The position numbers and the translations under genes were made by a program. A DNA stretch of 64,000 nucleotides from Terriglobia bacterium (GTDB lineage: Bacteria; Acidobacteriota; Terriglobia; Terriglobales; Acidobacteriaceae). Where the stretch lies: NCBI GenBank assembly GCA_020072815.1, contig JAIQGE010000001.1:186001-250000 (forward strand), given 5' to 3'. A model generated the notes under the pieces. That model was not told where the DNA came from. It saw only the letters and a list, made by a program, of their open reading frames with translations, and did no database searches. Every line of letters starts with the position of its first letter. The first letter of the stretch is position 1. This document shows positions 59,319 to 64,000 of this stretch, one piece after another.

Positions 59319-60404
59319 ATGCCTAGACTTATCTTCAGCACCGTCGCCCCGCTTCTGATTGCATTCGCGGCCACCGGCTGCGGCAACAAGGCTTCCGCGG
59401 ACAAGCCGGCGGGGATGCCGGCGTTTCCGGTAAAAGTCATCACGGTGCAGGCGCAACTGGTCCCGCAGTCCACTGATTATCTGGCCACGTTGAAGTCGCG
59501 CAACTCCGCAGTACTGCAACCGCAGGTGGAAGGCGACGTGACCCGCATCTTTGTCCATTCCGGCGACCACGTGGCGGCTGGCGCGCCGCTGCTGGAAATT
59601 GATCCACGCAAACAGCAGGCCACGGTCAACAACCAGGAGGCAGCGCACAAGTCCAAGCTGGCCACCATGGAACAGAACCGCATTGACCTGGAGCGCAAGA
59701 AGAAGCTATTTGCAGCGGGAGTGATCGCCAAGGCTGATCTGGACCAGGCGCAGTCGGTGTATGACTCTTCCAAGGCCGACGCCGAAGCGCTGGAAGCCAG
59801 CATCCGCGAGCAGCGGGTCCAACTGCGCTACTACACGGTGAACGCGCCCACGGCGGGCGTGGTTGGCGACATCCCGGTACGCGTGGGCGACCACGTCACC
59901 AACGCGACGCAGCTCACCACGCTGGATATGGGCGGCCAACTGGAAGCCTACCTTTACGTTCCGGCGGAGAAGTCGCGCGACATACGCGTGGGCATGCCGG
60001 TGGATCTACTGGATGAAATCGGCCAGCCGGTGACGCGCACGCGGGTGTCCTTTGTCTCGCCGCGCGTGGACCCCGATTCGCAAACGCTGCTGGTGAAGGC
60101 CCTGGTGGCCAACGCCGGAATGAAACTCCGCAACGCCCAGCAAGTGCACGCTCGTGTGGTGTGGTCAGAGCGCAAGCTTCCGATGATCCCGGTCACGGCC
60201 GTCTCGCGGCTGAGCGGAAAGCTTTTTGCTTTTGTGGCTGAAGGCACGGGACAGCAGGCCGTCGCCAAGCAGAGATTGATCCAGGTGGGCGACCTGATTG
60301 GCAATGATTACGTTGTGCTGGAGGGAATCCAGCCCGGCGAAAAAGTGATTGTCAGCGGCGTGCAAATGCTGGCGGACGGCATGCCGGTGATTCCGGGATC
60401 GTAA
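59319..60404 (+). CDS. RND efflux periplasmic adaptor lipoprotein
   Basis: This 361-aa membrane-fusion protein links an inner-membrane RND pump to an outer-membrane channel. It has a lipobox signal (LIFSTVAPLLIAFAATGCGN), a barrel-sandwich half (LQPQVEGDVTRIFVHSGDHV), a coiled hairpin (ATMEQNRIDLERKKKLFAAG), the returning sandwich strand (NAPTAGVVGDIPVRVGDHV) and the beta-barrel and membrane-proximal domains. ATG 59319 gives the lipoprotein signal. The RND gene follows after 216 bases. Confidence 0.94.
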   Translation: MPRLIFSTVAPLLIAFAATGCGNKASADKPAGMPAFPVKVITVQAQLVPQSTDYLATLKSRNSAVLQPQVEGDVTRIFVHSGDHVAAGAPLLEIDPRKQQATVNNQEAAHKSKLATMEQNRIDLERKKKLFAAGVIAKADLDQAQSVYDSSKADAEALEASIREQRVQLRYYTVNAPTAGVVGDIPVRVGDHVTNATQLTTLDMGGQLEAYLYVPAEKSRDIRVGMPVDLLDEIGQPVTRTRVSFVSPRVDPDSQTLLVKALVANAGMKLRNAQQVHARVVWSERKLPMIPVTAVSRLSGKLFAFVAEGTGQQAVAKQRLIQVGDLIGNDYVVLEGIQPGEKVIVSGVQMLADGMPVIPGS

Positions 60405-60620
60405 ACCTCTTTACCACAGAGGTCACAGAGGAACACAGAGAACGCAAAGACCTTAACCACAAAGGGCACGAAAGAACACAAAGGCGGGCTTGAATTCGTA
60501 CTCTAGCCGGGCCTTCGCGGCAGAGAAGGCATTTGTGAGGATTGCATCGCGCATGAGCGCTGGCTAAGCTTTGTCTGATCCGCGCTAGTCCGCGTTCATC
60601 CGCGGTAGGAATTATCCCCC
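60405..60620. repeat. Repeat-filled spacer inside the RND operon
   Basis: 60413-60480 carries 'accacagaggtcacagaggaacacagagaacgcaaag...accacaaagggcacgaaagaacacaaagg'. 60575-60610 carries 'cgcgctagtccgcgttcatccgcggt'. Both are dispersed intergenic repeat types. They separate two genes that are normally adjacent. Confidence 0.65.
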
Positions 60621-63600
60621 ATGGTCAATTTTTTCATTCGCAGGCCGGTATTCGCCACTGTTTGCTCCATGCTGATTGTTCTGGCTGGGGCCGTGTCTAT
60701 TCCCACGCTGCCCATCGCGCAGTATCCCAACCTGACGCCGCCCACGGTGACCGTCAGCGCCTTTTATACCGGCGCGAACTCCCAGGCGGTGGAAACCAGC
60801 GTGACCGGATTGCTCGAGCAGGCGCTGAACGGCGCGGAAGGCATGCGCTACATGACTTCCACCAGCGGCAATGACGGCTCAGCTGCAGTGAACGTGGTAT
60901 TTGACCTGGAACGCAACCTGGACATCGCCGCCGTGGACGTGCAGAACCGCGCTTCCACGGCGCTGGGCCGCTTGCCCATCGAAGTGCAGACCACGGGCGT
61001 GGGCATCAACAAGAGTTCCGGCTCGTTTGTCTGCGCGTTCGGCTTCTATTCTGACAATGACCAGTACGACAACCTGTTCATCAGCAATTATCTTGACGTG
61101 TACGTGCGCGACGCCCTGAAGCGGGTGAAAGGCGTGGGCAACATCCTCATTTTCGGGGAGCGCAAGTACTCGATGCGGCTGTGGCTGGACCCGGTAAGGC
61201 TGGCGGCACGCAACCTGACGGCGGCCGACGTGGTCAACGCCTTGCGCGAGCAGAACGTGCAAGTGGCGGCCGGCCAAGTGGGGCAGCAACCGGCGCCCAA
61301 CAACCAGGATTACCAGATCAGCGTGCGCGCCGTGGGCCGGCTGAGCGATCCCAAACAGTTTGACCACATCGTGCTGAAGCGGGCCGGTGACGGCACGCTG
61401 GTCGAGCTGCGCGACGTGGGCCGCGCTGAACTAGGCGCGGAAAGCTACGGCGGCCAGCTGCGCTACAACGGCAAGAACGCCATGGGACTGGGCGTGATCC
61501 AGCTTTCCAACGCCAACGCGCTGGACGTGGACCGCGACGTGCAAGCCGAGATGGCGCGCCTCGCCAAACGCTTTCCTCCGGGACTGAAATACGCCGTGGC
61601 CTTTGACACCACGCGCGCCGTGGCCGACTCCATCCGGGAAGTGCTCAAGACGCTGGCGGCGGCCATCATCATCGTCATCATCGTCATCTTTCTGTTCTTG
61701 CAGGGCTGGCGCAGCACTCTGATTCCGGCCATTACCATCCCGGTTTCGCTGGTCGGGACGTTCATCTTCGCCAAGCTTTTTGGATTTTCCATCAACACGC
61801 TGACGCTGTTCGGGATCACGCTGGCCACGGGACTGGTGGTGGACGACGCCATCGTGGTCATTGAAAACGTGGAGCGCCACATTGAAGAAGGCATGCACGA
61901 TCCGCGTGAAGCCACCAGGACGGGCATGCGCGAGGTGACCGGCGCGGTGGTGGCCACGTCCCTGGTGCTGATTGCCGTTTTCGTTCCGGTATCACTGTTC
62001 CCCGGATCAACGGGGCGGCTCTACCAGCAGTTCGCGCTGACGATTGCCTTCTCCATCGCCATTTCGGCCTTCAACGCGCTGACGCTGTCGCCAGCGCTGG
62101 CCGCGGTGCTGCTCAAACATCGCGAAACGCCCAAGGGAATGTTTGCGGCCATCAACCGTCTCATTCGCAGCGGCACTGCGGTGTATGGAACTTTTCTGCA
62201 CTGGCTGGCCGGGTGGAAACCGGCGGTGGTTGTGGTTTTCGTGCTGACGCTCGTCGCGACAGGTTACGTCTACAACAAAGTCCCAACCAGCTTTATCCCG
62301 GCGGAAGATTCGGGATACTTCTTCGTGGTGGTGCAAGCGCCGCCAGGAGCGTCCTTGCAGTACACCACCAGGGTGCTGGACAAGGCCACCGACATCATCA
62401 ACAACAACAAGGACGTGGCCGGCATGTTTGCCGTCCCAGGATTTGGCTTTAGCGGCTCGGCTTCCAACCAGGGATTGATGTTTGTGAGCCTCAAAGACAT
62501 CAAAGAGCGCAGCGGCAAGGAGCACACGGTGTCCGCGGTGGTGGAAGGCTTGCGCGGGCCGTTGATGGGCATTTCAGAAGCCATGGTCACTCCGTTTGCG
62601 CCGCCTGCCATCTTTGGACTGGGAACGTTCGGCGGGTTTGCCTTCGAACTCCAGCAGACCGGCGGCGGCAGCCTGGATGAACTGGAAAGCACGGTGGGAG
62701 CCTTTCTGGCCAAGGCCCGCCAGCGCAAGGAACTCACCGGAATGTACAGCCCGTTCACCGCGCGCGATCCGCAGTTCGTGGTGGAGATTGACCGGGAAAA
62801 AGCCAAGAGCCTGAATGTGCCTTTTTCGCAGATCACCTCAGCGCTGCAGATTTACGTGGGGTCAGAATACGTCAACGATTTTGACTTCAACAACCGCAGC
62901 TACCGCGTGATGGTGCAGGCCGACCAGGCGTTCCGCTCCAAGCCTCGCGACCTGCGCCAGTACTACGTGCGCTCCGACGATGGCCGCATGATCTCACTGG
63001 ACAACCTGGTCACGGTGAAAGAAGGCACCAACGCCAGCCTGATCAACCACTACAACATGTTTCGCAGCGTGGAAATTGACGGCAGCGCGGCGCCCGGCTA
63101 CAGCTCCGGTCAGGCCATCAAGGCCATGGAAGAAGTGGCCAAAGAAGCCTTGCCAGGCGGCTACCAGTACGAGTGGACGGGAATTTCCCTGGAAGAGATC
63201 AATTCCCGCGGGCAGTCACTGATGCTCTTTGGCTTGGGCCTGCTGGTGGTGTATCTGACCTTGTCCGCGCAGTATGAGAGCTTTGTGCTGCCATTCATTA
63301 TTCTGCTGGCCGTGCCCATGGCCATGCTGGGCGCGCTGGGCGCGGTGATGCTGGGGTCGCCGTTGTACGCAGCCTGGTTTGGCCACGGCCTGCAAAATGA
63401 CGTTTACTGCCAGATTGGGCTGGTCATGCTGATCGGCCTGGCCAGCAAGAACGCCATTCTGATTGTGGAATTCGCCGAGCAACTTCAGCATCGCGGGATG
63501 GGACTGGTGGAGTCGGCGATTGAAGCCGCGCGCCTGCGCTTGCGGCCCATCCTGATGACCTCCGTCGCGTTCATCCTGGGAGTGCTGCCGCTGGTGTTTG

Positions 63601-63782
63601 CCACCGGCTCCGGCGCGGCCGGCAGGAACTCCGTGGGAGTCACGGTGTTCGGCGGGATGATCGTCTCCACGTTCCTGAACGTGGTCATCATTCCCGTGCT
63701 GTACATCGTGGTGCGCGGCTGGCTGCCGATGAAGGTCAAGGCACTGGACGAAACGCCGAGTCTGGCTCAGGAAGCGTCCTAA
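60621..63782 (+). CDS. RND efflux pump inner-membrane permease (AcrB/HAE1-type)
   Basis: The 1053-aa proton antiporter exports hydrophobic compounds such as drugs. Visible are the N-terminus MVNFFIRRPVFATVCSMLIV, porter-domain words (TGLLEQALNGAEGMRYMTST, VDVQNRASTALGRLP), the proton-relay double Asp in TM4 (GLVVDDAIVVIENVERH), MREVTGAVVATSLVL, and the C-terminal GLASKNAILIVEFAE and LTSVAF-like segments. The length matches HAE1 pumps. It forms a pair with the adaptor upstream; no outer-membrane TolC-like gene lies in the window. Confidence 0.95.
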   Translation: MVNFFIRRPVFATVCSMLIVLAGAVSIPTLPIAQYPNLTPPTVTVSAFYTGANSQAVETSVTGLLEQALNGAEGMRYMTSTSGNDGSAAVNVVFDLERNLDIAAVDVQNRASTALGRLPIEVQTTGVGINKSSGSFVCAFGFYSDNDQYDNLFISNYLDVYVRDALKRVKGVGNILIFGERKYSMRLWLDPVRLAARNLTAADVVNALREQNVQVAAGQVGQQPAPNNQDYQISVRAVGRLSDPKQFDHIVLKRAGDGTLVELRDVGRAELGAESYGGQLRYNGKNAMGLGVIQLSNANALDVDRDVQAEMARLAKRFPPGLKYAVAFDTTRAVADSIREVLKTLAAAIIIVIIVIFLFLQGWRSTLIPAITIPVSLVGTFIFAKLFGFSINTLTLFGITLATGLVVDDAIVVIENVERHIEEGMHDPREATRTGMREVTGAVVATSLVLIAVFVPVSLFPGSTGRLYQQFALTIAFSIAISAFNALTLSPALAAVLLKHRETPKGMFAAINRLIRSGTAVYGTFLHWLAGWKPAVVVVFVLTLVATGYVYNKVPTSFIPAEDSGYFFVVVQAPPGASLQYTTRVLDKATDIINNNKDVAGMFAVPGFGFSGSASNQGLMFVSLKDIKERSGKEHTVSAVVEGLRGPLMGISEAMVTPFAPPAIFGLGTFGGFAFELQQTGGGSLDELESTVGAFLAKARQRKELTGMYSPFTARDPQFVVEIDREKAKSLNVPFSQITSALQIYVGSEYVNDFDFNNRSYRVMVQADQAFRSKPRDLRQYYVRSDDGRMISLDNLVTVKEGTNASLINHYNMFRSVEIDGSAAPGYSSGQAIKAMEEVAKEALPGGYQYEWTGISLEEINSRGQSLMLFGLGLLVVYLTLSAQYESFVLPFIILLAVPMAMLGALGAVMLGSPLYAAWFGHGLQNDVYCQIGLVMLIGLASKNAILIVEFAEQLQHRGMGLVESAIEAARLRLRPILMTSVAFILGVLPLVFATGSGAAGRNSVGVTVFGGMIVSTFLNVVIIPVLYIVVRGWLPMKVKALDETPSLAQEAS

Positions 63783-63794
63783 GCAAGGGAGGTT

Positions 63795-64000
63795 CTAGTC
63801 GTCTGCCCGGCTCGGTATGGACAGCAGTTCCTGCACTTTATTGCCGAGCTGGCGCAGGGAATAAGGCTTCTGCAGGAACGGCGTCTCCTGGATGGCCAGT
63901 CCGGTTTGCAGGACGACATCGTCGGCGTAGCCGGAAACAAAGAGCAGCTTGGTGTTGGGATGCACCTGGAGCAGGCGATCAGCGAATTCGCGCCCGCTCA
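63795..64000 (-). CDS. C-terminal end of a receiver-domain protein (hybrid kinase or regulator), truncated by window edge
   Basis: Reading leftward from the window edge gives about 67 residues: FADRLLQVHPNTKLLFVSGY then ADD, and TPFLQKPYSLRQLGNKVQEL. These are strand 4, strand 5 with the conserved Lys-Pro, and the last helix of a receiver domain. The stop is at 63795-63797, 13 bases after the RND stop, so the genes converge. The receiver lies at the C-terminus, as in hybrid histidine kinases; the rest is outside the window. Confidence 0.85.
   Translation of the reverse strand, partial: SGREFADRLLQVHPNTKLLFVSGYADDVVLQTGLAIQETPFLQKPYSLRQLGNKVQELLSIPSRADD

Overview
The window looks like chromosomal DNA of a free-living Acidobacteriota (Terriglobia-like) bacterium. 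This is inferred from gene content, not from a marker-gene search. Typical signs are a secreted VWFA-related protein of the acidobacterial type, an Oar-like TonB receptor with an N-terminal carboxypeptidase-regulatory domain next to TPR and GWxTD-type lipoprotein-like genes, DUF3857 transglutaminases, a Kdo hydroxylase, high GC, and short dispersed non-coding repeats of the 'ccacggagacacggaggcacggag' kind. No tRNA, rRNA, CRISPR array, transposase or prophage gene was seen.

Layout. 1-11.7 kb: the 3' part of ffh, lexA with a promoter-embedded direct-repeat operator, an F420/NADP-type reductase, a metal P-type ATPase, a class II aldolase, a small HTH protein, an amidohydrolase/RraB-like pair, an outer-membrane barrel with a His-rich exported partner, and a Kdo hydroxylase. 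11.9-22.5 kb: an ECF sigma factor, a DUF3857 protein, and a leftward cluster of TonB receptor, TPR, GWxTD and TPR genes. 23-33 kb: LemA/DUF2207 membrane pair, PilZ and two response regulators, P5C dehydrogenase, a signal-peptidase-like protein whose nucleophile position reads Ala, YceI, DUF1223 and an Lrp-type regulator.

33.6-40.7 kb is the most striking region. Nine tightly packed rightward genes encode a membrane trypsin-like protease, a ubiquitin-like beta-grasp protein, an E1-like adenylating enzyme, a membrane-anchored JAMM peptidase, a polytopic FHA protein, a RING-like zinc finger fused to TM2, a GYF_2 membrane protein, a DUF2752 membrane protein and an E2-like UBC-fold protein with a Cys and an HPN motif. 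Together they read as a complete, membrane-associated ubiquitin-like conjugation and deconjugation system. Prokaryotic neighbourhoods of this general type have been predicted by comparative genomics, but the biochemical role of this membrane-linked version is, as far as I know, open.

41.1-46.3 kb holds four tandem secreted EXORDIUM-like (phosphate-induced-protein-1-like) paralogues with conserved leaders. 46.4-50.2 kb is a leftward operon in which a Tat-exported metallophosphoesterase, a cupredoxin and a DUF2231 membrane protein are translationally linked to an ECF sigma/anti-sigma pair. 50.8-64 kb contains small membrane genes, an Old Yellow Enzyme, a VWFA protein, a VapBC-like toxin-antitoxin pair, a TetR-controlled three-gene operon with palindromic operators, a membrane HEAGH metalloprotease, an RND efflux lipoprotein/permease pair, and the C-terminal end of a receiver-domain protein running off the window.
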